Assembly (NCBI GenBank): GCA_002483265.1
Contig: DLHO01000009.1
Location: 252,728-316,727, forward strand
Origin: Flavobacteriales bacterium UBA7666
Lineage (GTDB): Bacteria > Bacteroidota > Bacteroidia > Flavobacteriales_D > Crocinitomicaceae
Reading direction: 5' to 3'
DNA: 64,000 bases
The notes under the pieces are model-generated. The model had not been told where the DNA came from and made no database searches. It saw nothing but the letters and a program-made list of their open reading frames with translations. A program made the position numbers and the translations under genes. Positions within the stretch are counted from its first letter, which is position 1, and every line of letters begins with the position of its first letter. Of this stretch, positions 18,401 to 26,898 are shown in pieces.

Positions 18401-20011
18401 ATGATTCCTGAAGAAATTGTACAGGAGCCCATCTCATTAAGTTTAACACCATACACCGGTGCCTGGACAAAGGCAGAAGCTGCCCATTTGCTGCGAAGAA
18501 CCATGTTTGGTGCAACTTTCACCCAGATTACACAAGCTGTAACAAATGGGATGAATGCGACTGTTGCTCAATTATTGACACTTCCTAGTGTTTCTCCGCC
18601 ATTGGCTTTTCATCCCGACGAAGCAGTTACTGCAGTTGGTTCGACTTGGATCAATGATGTCTTTCCTGCAAGTCCCGGGCCAACGAATAACGCACGATTA
18701 TACTCGCTTGGTGCTTGGTTCATGCAGCGAATTAATCAACCAACAGTCAGTATTCAGGAAAAAATGTGTTTGTTTTGGGACAATCATTTTGGAGTGGATG
18801 GAACCAATGAAGCGAAAGCGGTTTATGGGATGCATGAAAAGTATCGATTGAATTGTCTTGGAAACTTTAAACAGTTGACAAAAGATATGACCATCGACCC
18901 GATGATGCTTTTGTTTTTAAATGGTGCAACAAACAATTTGTTTTCACCCAATGAGAATTATGCACGCGAGTTATTGGAACTGTTTACAGTGGGTAAAGGA
19001 CCACAAGTTGGAACCGGTGATTACAGCAATTATACAGAAGCAGATGTTGCTGCCGGAGCAAAAATTTTAACCGGCTGGACAGTTGCAGATTTGTATAGCA
19101 CATCTGCAAGTCAACCTAGCAGTGTATTTTATCCGGTATTACACGACACATCAAGTAAGACATTGAGTCCTTATTTTGGTTCAACGGTTGTTTCCGATGC
19201 CGGAAATACCGAATATGCCAATTATGTAGATATTATTTTCAGCCAGCCCGACATGGCTAAATACTTGTGCCGAAAAATCTATCGCTGGTTTGTTAATTAT
19301 GATCTGACTGCAAGTGTTGAAAGCACAGTTATTGCAGACATGGCTTCAACGCTTAGTTCCAACAATTTTGAGGTCTTACCGGTTATTGAGCAATTGCTGA
19401 AAAGCGAGCATTTTTATGATATTTCTGTTCGTGGGGCGATCATCAAGAATCCGCTGGAATTATTGTTCTCCATGCTGAATGCTTCCGGTTCGATGCCGGC
19501 TTATTCAGTTCCGGTTAATTACGAAATCTATTTGAATCTCTATTACCTGAGTCAGGTAATGGGAATGGAATATCTGAGAGCTCCAAGTGTGGGTGGCTGG
19601 ACAGCTTATTATCAAACACCGGCTTTTTCCAGATTGTGGGCCAATTCCAGTTTATTGAAACTCCGATTTGATTTAGGATCCTTGATGACAGTCACACCGG
19701 GAATTGTGGTGAGTGGAAATGCACTTAAACTGAATGCGCTAAACCTTGTAAATAACTTAAGTATTCCGTCAAGTGCACCGCAAGTGATTGATGATATCCT
19801 GACAGTTTTTACTTGCAAAGGTGTTTCAGTTACTGAAAAAATTATCTTGAAATCCATTTTAACGAATGGACAACCTGATTTTGAATGGACAATCCAATAC
19901 AATGATTATTTGGCTGATCCCGGAAATACAACAGTAAGTACTCCAGTTCGACAACGAATTGAACTGGTGCTTTACAGACTGTTCCAGTTGCCTGAATCCC
20001 AAGTAATTTAA
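18401..20011 (+). CDS. DUF1800 domain protein
   Basis: A 536-residue DUF1800 protein of unknown function. The family hallmark 'TKAEAAHLLRRTMFGAT' is at residues ~24-40, followed by 'FWDNHFGVDG', 'NYARELLELFTVG' and 'AAKILTGWTV', all conserved in DUF1800. No signal peptide or T9SS tail is visible, although the partner proteins are exported; the annotated start follows a 128-base gap, so a missed upstream signal is possible but no in-frame candidate was found. DUF1800 is usually found next to DUF1501, as here (22 bases to the next gene). Confidence 0.85.
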   Translation: MIPEEIVQEPISLSLTPYTGAWTKAEAAHLLRRTMFGATFTQITQAVTNGMNATVAQLLTLPSVSPPLAFHPDEAVTAVGSTWINDVFPASPGPTNNARLYSLGAWFMQRINQPTVSIQEKMCLFWDNHFGVDGTNEAKAVYGMHEKYRLNCLGNFKQLTKDMTIDPMMLLFLNGATNNLFSPNENYARELLELFTVGKGPQVGTGDYSNYTEADVAAGAKILTGWTVADLYSTSASQPSSVFYPVLHDTSSKTLSPYFGSTVVSDAGNTEYANYVDIIFSQPDMAKYLCRKIYRWFVNYDLTASVESTVIADMASTLSSNNFEVLPVIEQLLKSEHFYDISVRGAIIKNPLELLFSMLNASGSMPAYSVPVNYEIYLNLYYLSQVMGMEYLRAPSVGGWTAYYQTPAFSRLWANSSLLKLRFDLGSLMTVTPGIVVSGNALKLNALNLVNNLSIPSSAPQVIDDILTVFTCKGVSVTEKIILKSILTNGQPDFEWTIQYNDYLADPGNTTVSTPVRQRIELVLYRLFQLPESQVI

Positions 20012-20033
20012 GTGTAGACCAAAATCAGAAACT

Positions 20034-21587
20034 ATGAAAAGAAGAAATTTTGTACAGTCGGTCGCACTTTCATCAATTGGAGCGCCACTGGTTTTAAAAA
20101 ACTTTAAATTCGGAGCCGTTACCGAAGACCTGTTTAAGACTTCGAGAGCTGCCGAAGACAGGGTTTTAGTAATTATTCGATTGAATGGCGGGAATGATGG
20201 TTTAAGCACCTTGGTTCCTTTGGATCAATATGCCAATCTGGCGATTCAGCGACCAAATATTTTGATTCCGCAGAATCAATTGCTAACGATTACTCCAACC
20301 AATGCCCTGCATCCGTCTATGACGGGAATGCGGGATATGTTCGACAATGAGCGTTTATCAATTATTCAGAATGTGGGATATCCCGAGCAAAACAGATCGC
20401 ATTTCAGATCCATGGACATCTGGACTTCAGGAATGCTGGATCCAAATGCAACACGGGGTTGGTTGGGCAGGCATTTAGATCATGACTTTCCAAACTTCCC
20501 GGGAGATTATCCAAATACTCAGAATCCGGATCCATTTGCAATCAGCATGGGATACGAAGTTTCTGCAACTTGTCAGGGATTGGAAGCGAACTTCTCTGTT
20601 GCTATCAATGATCCATTCGACAGTTACAACTTGGTAGAAACCGGGCAAGTGAATGACGGAACTTACTATGGTTCTCATATGGAATACCTGTCTACCTTGA
20701 TTGTGCAGGCAAATGCATACGGAGCTCAGGTGAATGCTGCCGCGAATGCCGGAAATTCACTTTCAACGATGTATGATCCGACAGATGATGTATCAAAAAA
20801 TCTGAAATACATTGCACAGATGATTTCGGGTGGTTTGAAAACAAAAATCTATATCGTCAATGTGAATGGTTTCGATACACACGATGCACAAGTTGTTGAC
20901 GGCGCTCCTACAACAGGCGCACATGCGAATTTACTTTCCCGTATTTCCAAAGCAGTTGCGGCTTTCCAGAATGATTTGAGTTTGTTAGGATTGGAGAATC
21001 GGGTAGCTGGAATGACCTTTTCTGAATTTGGAAGACAAATTGCTTCCAATGCGAGTGATGGAACAGATCATGGAGATGCTGCACCATTGTTCTTATTTGG
21101 TTCATGTATCAGCAGTGGAATTATTGGCCCAAATCCGGTTATTTCCAACACGATTGTCGATCAGGCAGGTGTTCCGATGCAAATTGACTTCAGAGACGTT
21201 TATGCGTCGATTTTAAGAGATTGGTTTGAGGCGGACACAACAGACATTCAGGCAATGTTTGAGCAAACCGTGAATTTCATCTCTGTTTTAGATTCGTGTA
21301 ACTTAGGATTGGATGAAAATTCGAACGAAAGTGATGTCTTTGTATTCCCTAATCCATGTGTGGATCAAACAACCTTGAAATTCAAATGTTCGGGTGAAAA
21401 AGTAACGATTCGTGTTTATGATACAAGTGGAACATTGGTCAGTGAAGTTTGTTCGAAAGAATTCCAGCCGGGAGAGCATTTAGTTCCGATTTACATGGAG
21501 GGAACTCCATCCGGAAACTATATTGTTACCGTCTATAAGAACTCAGGAACATTTACGAAGAAGTTCATCAAACTGAAAAATATCTAA
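20034..21587 (+). CDS. DUF1501 domain exported protein with T9SS tail
   Basis: A 517-residue DUF1501 protein, distantly related to the alkaline phosphatase/sulfatase fold. The N-terminus is Tat-like (MKRRNFVQSVALSSIGAPLV). Family motifs: 'VLVIIRLNGGNDGLSTLVP' (~48-66), 'LHPSMTGMRDMF', 'NRSHFRSMDIWTSG', 'GFDTHDAQ', 'FSEFGRQIASN' and 'SDGTDHGDAAPLFLFG'; the Asp/His residues could bind metal. The final ~80 residues are a T9SS sorting domain (VFVFPNPCVDQT ... GNYIVTVYKNSG). A Tat signal combined with a T9SS tail would imply export folded and then passage to the surface, which is notable. Paired with the DUF1800 gene. Confidence 0.85.
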   Translation: MKRRNFVQSVALSSIGAPLVLKNFKFGAVTEDLFKTSRAAEDRVLVIIRLNGGNDGLSTLVPLDQYANLAIQRPNILIPQNQLLTITPTNALHPSMTGMRDMFDNERLSIIQNVGYPEQNRSHFRSMDIWTSGMLDPNATRGWLGRHLDHDFPNFPGDYPNTQNPDPFAISMGYEVSATCQGLEANFSVAINDPFDSYNLVETGQVNDGTYYGSHMEYLSTLIVQANAYGAQVNAAANAGNSLSTMYDPTDDVSKNLKYIAQMISGGLKTKIYIVNVNGFDTHDAQVVDGAPTTGAHANLLSRISKAVAAFQNDLSLLGLENRVAGMTFSEFGRQIASNASDGTDHGDAAPLFLFGSCISSGIIGPNPVISNTIVDQAGVPMQIDFRDVYASILRDWFEADTTDIQAMFEQTVNFISVLDSCNLGLDENSNESDVFVFPNPCVDQTTLKFKCSGEKVTIRVYDTSGTLVSEVCSKEFQPGEHLVPIYMEGTPSGNYIVTVYKNSGTFTKKFIKLKNI

Positions 21588-21592
21588 TATAA

Positions 21593-21635
21593 AAAACCCC
21601 GAAGTGTCAGCCGTGGCTTACTACTTCGGGGTTTT
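21593..21635. terminator. Strong bidirectional terminator
   Basis: AAAACCCCGAAGT (21593-21605) pairs perfectly with ACTTCGGGGTTTT (21623-21635), with an inner AGCC/GGCT pairing, and both sides have A/T tracts. It lies between the convergent DUF1501 gene (ends 21587) and DUF4412 gene (ends 21654). Confidence 0.9.
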
Positions 21636-21653
21636 ATTTTCGTTTGAAATGGA

Positions 21654-22310
21654 TTATTGTCCACCCATATTTTTCAAATCTTCTTCAGTTACTACTGTAT
21701 AACCTTCAGGAACACTTAAGCTGAAAAGCTTTTTGTCTACTTTTTTCTCAAACTTAGTAGCAATGAAATGAATTGTCATTCCATTGTTTACTGCTGTAAA
21801 TTCCAATGGAACTCCACTAATTTTGCTGTTTCCGAATTGTTGGTGTCCTTTCAATGAAGCTTTCAAATCGCTTGCAATCCACATAATTGTTTCGTTGCCA
21901 TCTGCATCACGGGAAATCGTTTTGGTACACTTATAACCAATAATATCCTTTGTTTCAGAAGTTACTTCGATTTTTGGCTCTGCCGCTTTCTCAGTTTTAT
22001 CTTCTTTCGAAAGTTCTTTCATTTCAGTAGCAGTCTTGTTACCCATTACTTCCATTAACATCAAAGCTTTGTCAGCTTTCACATCAACGATTGTATTCAT
22101 TTTCATGAAGGTACCCATTGTCATATCGATTTTCGATTTTTCAGGGATGAAGTACAAGTCCATTGTAGATCCTTGCATCATAGGAATAGCCATTGCCATA
22201 TCCGGATTGTCGCTGGAGAAATCCATTGAATAGGAAATCTGCCCGGTTGTTTGTGCTATAGAAGTCCCAACTACAGCAAGAAATAAAATTGATAATAGTA
22301 AATGTTTCAT
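21654..22310 (-). CDS. Exported DUF4412-type protein
   Basis: A 218-residue protein with a signal peptide (MKHLLLSILFLAVVGTSIAQ). The body resembles DUF4412: 'STMDLYFIPEKSKIDMTMGTF', a central methionine-rich strand region, 'GYKCTKTISRD' and 'ETIMWIASDLKAS', then 'GVPLEFTAVNNGMTIHFIATK'. Such proteins are periplasmic or outer-membrane-associated with no known activity. The mature protein is unusually rich in Met (MAMAIPMMQ, MGTFMKMN). It is probably monocistronic; a near-consensus -7 box (CATTTTTG on the minus strand) lies about 12 bases before the start. Confidence 0.75.
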   Translation of the reverse strand: MKHLLLSILFLAVVGTSIAQTTGQISYSMDFSSDNPDMAMAIPMMQGSTMDLYFIPEKSKIDMTMGTFMKMNTIVDVKADKALMLMEVMGNKTATEMKELSKEDKTEKAAEPKIEVTSETKDIIGYKCTKTISRDADGNETIMWIASDLKASLKGHQQFGNSKISGVPLEFTAVNNGMTIHFIATKFEKKVDKKLFSLSVPEGYTVVTEEDLKNMGGQ

Positions 22311-22463
22311 GTGTTTCTTTTTTACAAAAATGGCATAAATCTTTTGACTTATGCCACCTTTTATGGATTTCGTTATTTTTTGTTGTTAAAGAGTTAAAAA
22401 AAGTGCCTTCTACTCAGCTACGCTTATACAGAAGCTTTAGCATTCAGTCACCTTCCGGGATTT

Positions 22464-23801
22464 CTACCCGGTAATTGCTCCGATCAAATCTTTTCCGTTG
22501 GCATAAAGAATCAGCCCCAGAAGTAAGAAGAATCCTACGTATTGAGCATATTCCATAAACTTTTGTCCCGGAGCGCGCCCTGTGATCATTTCATATAATA
22601 AGAACATCACGTGACCTCCGTCCAATGCCGGAATAGGAAGTAAATTCATAATTGCAAGCATCATAGAAAGGAATGCCGTTAATGTCCAGAAAGCTTGCCA
22701 GTTCCAAACCGGAGGAAATAATTTTCCAATTGAACCAACACCACCAACAGATTTCGCCCCTTTCGCCGTAGCAACGTATTTGAATTGCGCCACATTCATA
22801 TACATGGTGCGAAGTCCTTTACCAAAACCAGATGTAAATGCTTCTCCGAAAGAATAATGCTGTGTATAAAAAGCACTTGTATCGGTACTAAGCTTTAGAT
22901 CTTTGAAATAAACACCTAACGATCCATCCTGACCAATGAAGGCATCTTTCTCCATTTCTTTTCCATCCCGCAAGATGGTGAAATGAGCTTTTTTTCCTTT
23001 GCTGTGATATACCTGAGAAGTGAGCTGATCGTGAAAATCAATATCCTGACCGTTTACTTTTAATAATTTATCTCCTTTTTTCAAGCCAATTCTTTTTGCA
23101 GCTGATTTGGGTAAAACACTATCCACATCTGAAATAAAGGCTCTGAGACCAAAGGTGTTTTTTTCAGCACCGTTTTCCCACATTTTATTTCCAATGTCTT
23201 CAGGAAGTACAATTGTTTCAATTTTCCCGCCTTGATGCTGTACTTTGAAATGACGCATATTGAAGATCAGGATTTCTCCACCCAATTGTTGCAACTCATC
23301 TAGTTTTTTTCCATCAACAGTCAATACTTTATCTCCTTGTTGAAAACCGAACTGCTCCATATACGGATGAATCGCCATTCCATTTACCATTTTGGATTGA
23401 TCGATTTTTTCTTCACCCCAAACGGCAAGAACCATAATGTAAAGAGCAAAACAAACAATCACATTCACGATGATCCCACCAAGCATAATGATCAAACGCT
23501 GCCAAGCCGGTTTCGATCTGAATTCCCACGGTTGAGGCGGTTGAGCCAATTGTTCTTTATCCATGGATTCGTCCACCATTCCAGCAATTTTCACATAGCC
23601 ACCTAAAGGAATCCATCCTAATCCCCATTCAGTTTCTCCGATTTTTTTCTTGAAAACGGAAAAATAAGGGTTGAAAAACAAGTAGAATTTCTCCACCTTG
23701 GTATTGAACCATTTCGCAGGTAAATAATGACCAAATTCGTGTACTACAATGAGAAAAGAAAGTGATAAAATCAGCTGAGCTGCGCGAACCCAAAAATCCA
23801 T
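22464..23801 (-). CDS. rseP: Site-2 protease RseP (M50 zinc metalloprotease)
   Basis: An intramembrane protease (445 aa) that cuts membrane-anchored regulators and leftover signal peptides. Zinc motif HEFGH is at residues 21-25 in the first membrane helix, and the third ligand is in 'NLLPIPALDGGH' near residue 386. Between them lie 'WIPLGGYVKIAGMVDES' and two PDZ domains ('GFQQGDKVLTVDGKKL' and 'GLKKGDKLLKVNGQDI'), followed by the central helix. Length matches the family. A -7 box (TATATTTG, 23829-23822) lies 20 bases upstream. A short hairpin overlaps its stop codon. In other bacteria RseP acts on anti-sigma factors; none is seen nearby. Confidence 0.95.
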   Translation of the reverse strand: MDFWVRAAQLILSLSFLIVVHEFGHYLPAKWFNTKVEKFYLFFNPYFSVFKKKIGETEWGLGWIPLGGYVKIAGMVDESMDKEQLAQPPQPWEFRSKPAWQRLIIMLGGIIVNVIVCFALYIMVLAVWGEEKIDQSKMVNGMAIHPYMEQFGFQQGDKVLTVDGKKLDELQQLGGEILIFNMRHFKVQHQGGKIETIVLPEDIGNKMWENGAEKNTFGLRAFISDVDSVLPKSAAKRIGLKKGDKLLKVNGQDIDFHDQLTSQVYHSKGKKAHFTILRDGKEMEKDAFIGQDGSLGVYFKDLKLSTDTSAFYTQHYSFGEAFTSGFGKGLRTMYMNVAQFKYVATAKGAKSVGGVGSIGKLFPPVWNWQAFWTLTAFLSMMLAIMNLLPIPALDGGHVMFLLYEMITGRAPGQKFMEYAQYVGFFLLLGLILYANGKDLIGAITG

Positions 23802-23821
23802 AGTTTTTATTTAAAGTGGAA

Positions 23822-23829
23822 CAAATATA
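23822..23829 (-). promoter_or_regulatory. -7 box (TATATTTG) for rseP
   Basis: On the minus strand this reads TATATTTG, an exact TAnnTTTG match 20 bases before the rseP start. No clean -33 TTG at the expected distance. Confidence 0.5.
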
Positions 23830-23894
23830 AGAAAAAGCGCCAGCTTTTGAAGACTGGATTACGACAAACGTCAGTGCGAAAGTAATCTAGGAAT

Positions 23895-23939
23895 AGTGAT
23901 TAGGCAATAGGTATTAGACAAGTAATCTTACTAATCACT
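23895..23939. repeat. Intergenic inverted repeat (AGTGATTAG)
   Basis: AGTGATTAG (23895-23903) pairs with CTAATCACT (23931-23939), and a TTGCCTAA motif recurs twice downstream. It lies in the gap between the 119-residue gene and rseP and belongs to the AT-rich intergenic palindrome style found at several places here. Confidence 0.5.
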
Positions 23940-23971
23940 TTTGCCTAATGGCGATTTGGCTATTGCCTAAA

Positions 23972-24331
23972 TCAGGGTTGTACATTTTTTGTGGAAAAAC
24001 CATGATGCTCAAAGTATTCCAGAATAGCTTCTTTCATGAAAGCCTGCTGCTCTTCTTCACTTAGGGGAGGAAGCTCTTTCAGGAATTCAAAATGCGGCCA
24101 ATTCTCCGGATCTCTTCCTTTGAATGCATAATATCCATAGGGCTCCAGCAAGGTGCAAATCGCCACATGCATCAAATCGGTTTTTTCGTGCTTTTTGAAT
24201 AATTTATACCCTACACCCAATTCCTCTACTCCAATGAGGAAAAGCATAGCTTGCAAATCTATTCCCGGGCCAAAAGTCGGTTCTAATTGTTTTGCCAGGT
24301 TTTGGTAACGTAGTTCTAATGCGTAATCCAT
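23972..24331 (-). CDS. Small cytosolic protein of unknown function
   Basis: A 119-residue protein without signal peptide or membrane helix. It looks mainly helical and acidic at the C-terminus ('LSEEEQQAFMKEAILEYF'). 'DLQAMLFLIGVEELGVGY' and 'LLEPYGYYAFKGRDPENWPHF' look like conserved cores, and I have the impression that Flavobacteriia carry similar unnamed proteins. No enzyme motif was recognised. It sits between rseP and an exported hydrolase in the same direction but with palindromic repeats on both sides, so co-transcription is unsure. Confidence 0.7.
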   Translation of the reverse strand: MDYALELRYQNLAKQLEPTFGPGIDLQAMLFLIGVEELGVGYKLFKKHEKTDLMHVAICTLLEPYGYYAFKGRDPENWPHFEFLKELPPLSEEEQQAFMKEAILEYFEHHGFSTKNVQP

Positions 24332-24337
24332 AATTCA

Positions 24338-24455
24338 AAATTAATGATTTGAAAAGGATAAATTCGTGCATTCACTTTTTAGTTCTTTTGGATTTGGTTT
24401 TTTTAACTCGAAACCGAGATCGAATAATTCGTAATTAGGCATTCGTAATTCGTAA
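24338..24455. repeat. AT-rich intergenic repeat (AATTCGTAATT type)
   Basis: This gap holds two or more direct and inverted copies of ATTCGTAATT/AATTAATGAAT. The pattern is typical of the low-complexity palindromic spacers of Bacteroidota genomes. An open frame crossing it (24341-24700, minus) is an artefact of the repeat. Confidence 0.45.
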
Positions 24456-25871
24456 TTAATGAATGTATCCCGGTTGTCCTTTTTGAATGCGGTCGAAGAT
24501 CCAATCATAACTATAAACCATGTGCGAATGGACAAAATGTTTATTCGGCCAATTGTACGGAGAACAAATGCGTCCCACATGAATGGATTGTTGGACATCA
24601 ATTCCCCAAACGGTAGCTTGAGGCGCAACACCATCTTGATAACAAAGTGCATCCGCATCTTTTTGTCCCAGATTGGAGCCATATTGCCACACTTCTTCAA
24701 ATTTATTCCAGTCTAATCCTTTGTAACCGGCATTTTCTGGTGCCAGAAAGTACAATTTGCCCAAAACAACTTGATCTTTCAATGTTTCCAGCATTCCCAA
24801 GGTGTAAGCATAGCCCATGCTGTGACAAACAATATCAATGGTGTCTTTTACCAGATAGCTGTTTGGAGTATTGCGAATTTCATTCAAAAAACTCTTTCCG
24901 GCGATTACACCACGCGAATAACGGTAATCAAAACCTTCCGGATTGGAGATCTGATTTAAACGGGTGTACTTTTTATTTGAAATCCGTGAATGAACCGAGC
25001 GAAGATAACTCCACCCGAAACCCAGCTTTGAATGATGATTAGAAGTGCTTACAGGAAAACTGGCATCGAGATAAAAACTGGTATCCGGATTTAAGCGCTT
25101 GATAAAACGATCGTCTATTTTAAACCAGTAGTTCGTGCGGTCATTCATGTAAACCTCATTTCGGCTTTCATGTTTGTCGTATTTCGGACCGCGATATCCA
25201 TTGATAAAAACCAAATACCGTTTTGCTTTGGGTTGTTGTTTTTGGATAATTGCCTGACTCAATTCATCACCTGTAAATGCAAAAACGTGTTGAAAAGCCG
25301 AATTTTCACGAGGTCCGCCAGCATTGTCAGGATAGAAATAGGAAACCACCCGATAAGTATTATTTTTTATGGAAATACTGTTTTGTTTGCTTAGTGAAAG
25401 GTTATTTCCAGACGATAGGAACGTGAGCTTTTCCTGAAAAGAAATAAAATTCAGAACCAATCCTGCAGTACTGCTGTGCCATTTTCCTTTTCGCTTAATG
25501 TAAATGACCGTTTGAGGATCCGAAGGATAAAGGCAATTGAAAACAAATTTGTTGCCGTGAAGTTTTTTCGAAAAGCTACTATTCAGTTTGTAGTTTCTGC
25601 CAATTTCCAATACCTGTTGCATGAACGCAGTATCGCTCAGTGTACATTTTTTGGTCGATTTTACCGTATCCACTAAAACTACCCGATTCAAACTAAAAGG
25701 AGCATAGGTTTTTGATCCGGTAATGGTTCCGTCTTCGCCTTCTTCCCAGAAGTAATAATAGACCAAGCTTACCTTTGTTTGGAACTGCGGTCTACGAACT
25801 GGTTCATTCTGACCAACTACGGAGAGAATACTCAAGCTAAAAACAATGAAAATTAGTGCAGAGAGCTTCAT
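24456..25871 (-). CDS. Exported alpha/beta hydrolase-like protein
   Basis: A 471-residue exported protein (signal peptide MKLSALIFIVFSLSILSVVG). The second half has an alpha/beta hydrolase layout: 'RYLVFINGYRGPKYDKHESR' as the oxyanion strand region and 'DTIDIVCHSMGYAYTLGMLE', a nucleophile elbow in which the usual G-H-S-M-G reads C-H-S-M-G, keeping the Ser. The remaining acid and His cannot be fixed by eye; a candidate His is in 'FVHSHMVYSYDW' at the end. The N-terminal ~200 residues are of unknown type. A lipase or esterase acting in the periplasm or outside is plausible but not shown. Confidence 0.7.
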   Translation of the reverse strand: MKLSALIFIVFSLSILSVVGQNEPVRRPQFQTKVSLVYYYFWEEGEDGTITGSKTYAPFSLNRVVLVDTVKSTKKCTLSDTAFMQQVLEIGRNYKLNSSFSKKLHGNKFVFNCLYPSDPQTVIYIKRKGKWHSSTAGLVLNFISFQEKLTFLSSGNNLSLSKQNSISIKNNTYRVVSYFYPDNAGGPRENSAFQHVFAFTGDELSQAIIQKQQPKAKRYLVFINGYRGPKYDKHESRNEVYMNDRTNYWFKIDDRFIKRLNPDTSFYLDASFPVSTSNHHSKLGFGWSYLRSVHSRISNKKYTRLNQISNPEGFDYRYSRGVIAGKSFLNEIRNTPNSYLVKDTIDIVCHSMGYAYTLGMLETLKDQVVLGKLYFLAPENAGYKGLDWNKFEEVWQYGSNLGQKDADALCYQDGVAPQATVWGIDVQQSIHVGRICSPYNWPNKHFVHSHMVYSYDWIFDRIQKGQPGYIH

Positions 25872-25894
25872 TTTGTAAATATATTAACTTTTGA

Positions 25895-26034
25895 AATTGA
25901 AAATGGAGAATGGAAAAATTGAAAAGGTTAATATCTCTTAACTGCGCTAATGCTTGTTTTTATCAAAAGAGATGCTTTCTCTTCTTTTCAATTGTCAATT
26001 TTCAATTCTCCATTTTCAATTAAACCTTTTCATT
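25895..26034. repeat. Inverted repeat around the divergent 25871/yebC promoters
   Basis: ATTGAAAATGGAGAA (from about 25897) is reverse-complemented at about 26005-26019 (TTCTCCATTTTCAAT), and AAAAGGTTAA/TTAAACCTTTT pair further out. It is an imperfect inverted repeat of the dispersed AT-rich type, in the spacer between two divergent genes. Confidence 0.5.
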
Positions 26035-26041
26035 ATTTTTG
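26034..26041 (+). promoter_or_regulatory. -7 box (TATTTTTG) before yebC
   Basis: TATTTTTG fits TAnnTTTG and lies 22 bases before the ATG at 26064. It falls inside a longer open frame starting at 25950, which is one reason to reject that earlier start. Confidence 0.5.
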
Positions 26042-26063
26042 CGCTCAACATAAAACAACAGAA

Positions 26064-26774
26064 ATGGGAAGAGCATTTGAATATCGTAGAGCAGCTAAAG
26101 AAAAGCGTTGGGGTAAAATGTCGAAATTGTTTCCAAAATTAGGGAAAGCAATTACGATGGCAGCAAAAGAAGGTGGGCAAGATCCTGCTACCAATGCCAA
26201 ATTGCGTACGGCTATTCAAAATGCGAAGGCAGAGAATATGCCGAAGGATAACATTGAAGCTGCAATAAAAAGAGCAAATCAAAAAGATATCGCATCATTT
26301 GCACAAGTGGATTATGAAGGAAAAGGTCCGCATGGCGTTTTAGTTTACGTGGAGTGTGCTACCGACAATCCTACCCGTACAGTTGCCAATGTGAAATCCT
26401 ATTTCAATAAAGCAGGAGGGGGCGTTGTTCCAAACGGACAATTGGAATTCATGTTTAACCGCAAATCTGTTTTTGAATTAGAAAATAAAGGAGCTGTAGA
26501 TCCGGAAGAATTGGAGTTGGAACTGATTGACGCTGGATGCGAAGAAATTGAAGTAACGGATGACCGCATTTTCATTTACGGAGATTACACTTCTTTTGGA
26601 ACAATTGCATCAGCATTGGAAGAGAAGGGAATTGAGATCCTGAAATCCAACTTAGAGCGTTTCCCAACAACTCCTGTTGAATTTACAGAAGAGCAATTAG
26701 TAGACATCGAAAAAATGCTCGATAAATTTGACGACGATGATGACGTACAGCAAATTTTCACCAATATGGGGTGA
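26064..26774 (+). CDS. yebC: YebC/PmpR family protein (transcription/translation factor)
   Basis: A 236-residue YebC family protein; members have been described as DNA-binding regulators and, more recently, as factors that relieve ribosome stalling at proline stretches. The start is set by the family N-terminus MGRAFEYRRAAKEKRWGKMS, which fits the family pattern 'MGR-FE-R-A-K--R-GK'. Also seen: 'PATNAKLRTAIQNAKAENMP', 'YEGKGPHGVLVYVECATDN' and 'FNKAGGGVVPNGQLEFMFNRK'. The C-terminus is acidic (DDDDDV). The 38 residues upstream in the longer frame encode AT-rich repeat sequence and are rejected. Confidence 0.93.
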   Translation: MGRAFEYRRAAKEKRWGKMSKLFPKLGKAITMAAKEGGQDPATNAKLRTAIQNAKAENMPKDNIEAAIKRANQKDIASFAQVDYEGKGPHGVLVYVECATDNPTRTVANVKSYFNKAGGGVVPNGQLEFMFNRKSVFELENKGAVDPEELELELIDAGCEEIEVTDDRIFIYGDYTSFGTIASALEEKGIEILKSNLERFPTTPVEFTEEQLVDIEKMLDKFDDDDDVQQIFTNMG

Positions 26775-26795
26775 TGAGATTAAATAAAATAAACG

Positions 26796-26823
26796 GTAGG
26801 GACGCGATTAATTGCGTCCCTAC
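26796..26823. repeat. REP-like palindrome GTAGGGACGC...GCGTCCCTAC
   Basis: A perfect 10-bp stem (26796-26805 with 26814-26823) and eight-base loop, 22 bases after the yebC stop. A related element is at 54258-54287 and a similar GTAGGG/CCCTAC stem forms the terminator at 50666-50710. No T tract follows, so it is more likely a dispersed repeat than a terminator. Confidence 0.6.
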
Positions 26824-26898
26824 GTGTTTAACAATGGTTCGTTTGTATCTTTCCTGAGATCGTGCGTTCTCAAAAATGGTTTTCCCCAATTTTGAGCC

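Noticed and set aside
24341..24700. Minus-strand 119-residue open frame overlapping the hydrolase gene
   Set aside because: It overlaps the end of the convincing hydrolase gene in another frame and its last third is translated AT repeat sequence.
25950..26063. Extended start for yebC
   Set aside because: The upstream 38 residues are translated AT-rich palindrome and contain the promoter box; MGRAFEY is the family N-terminus.
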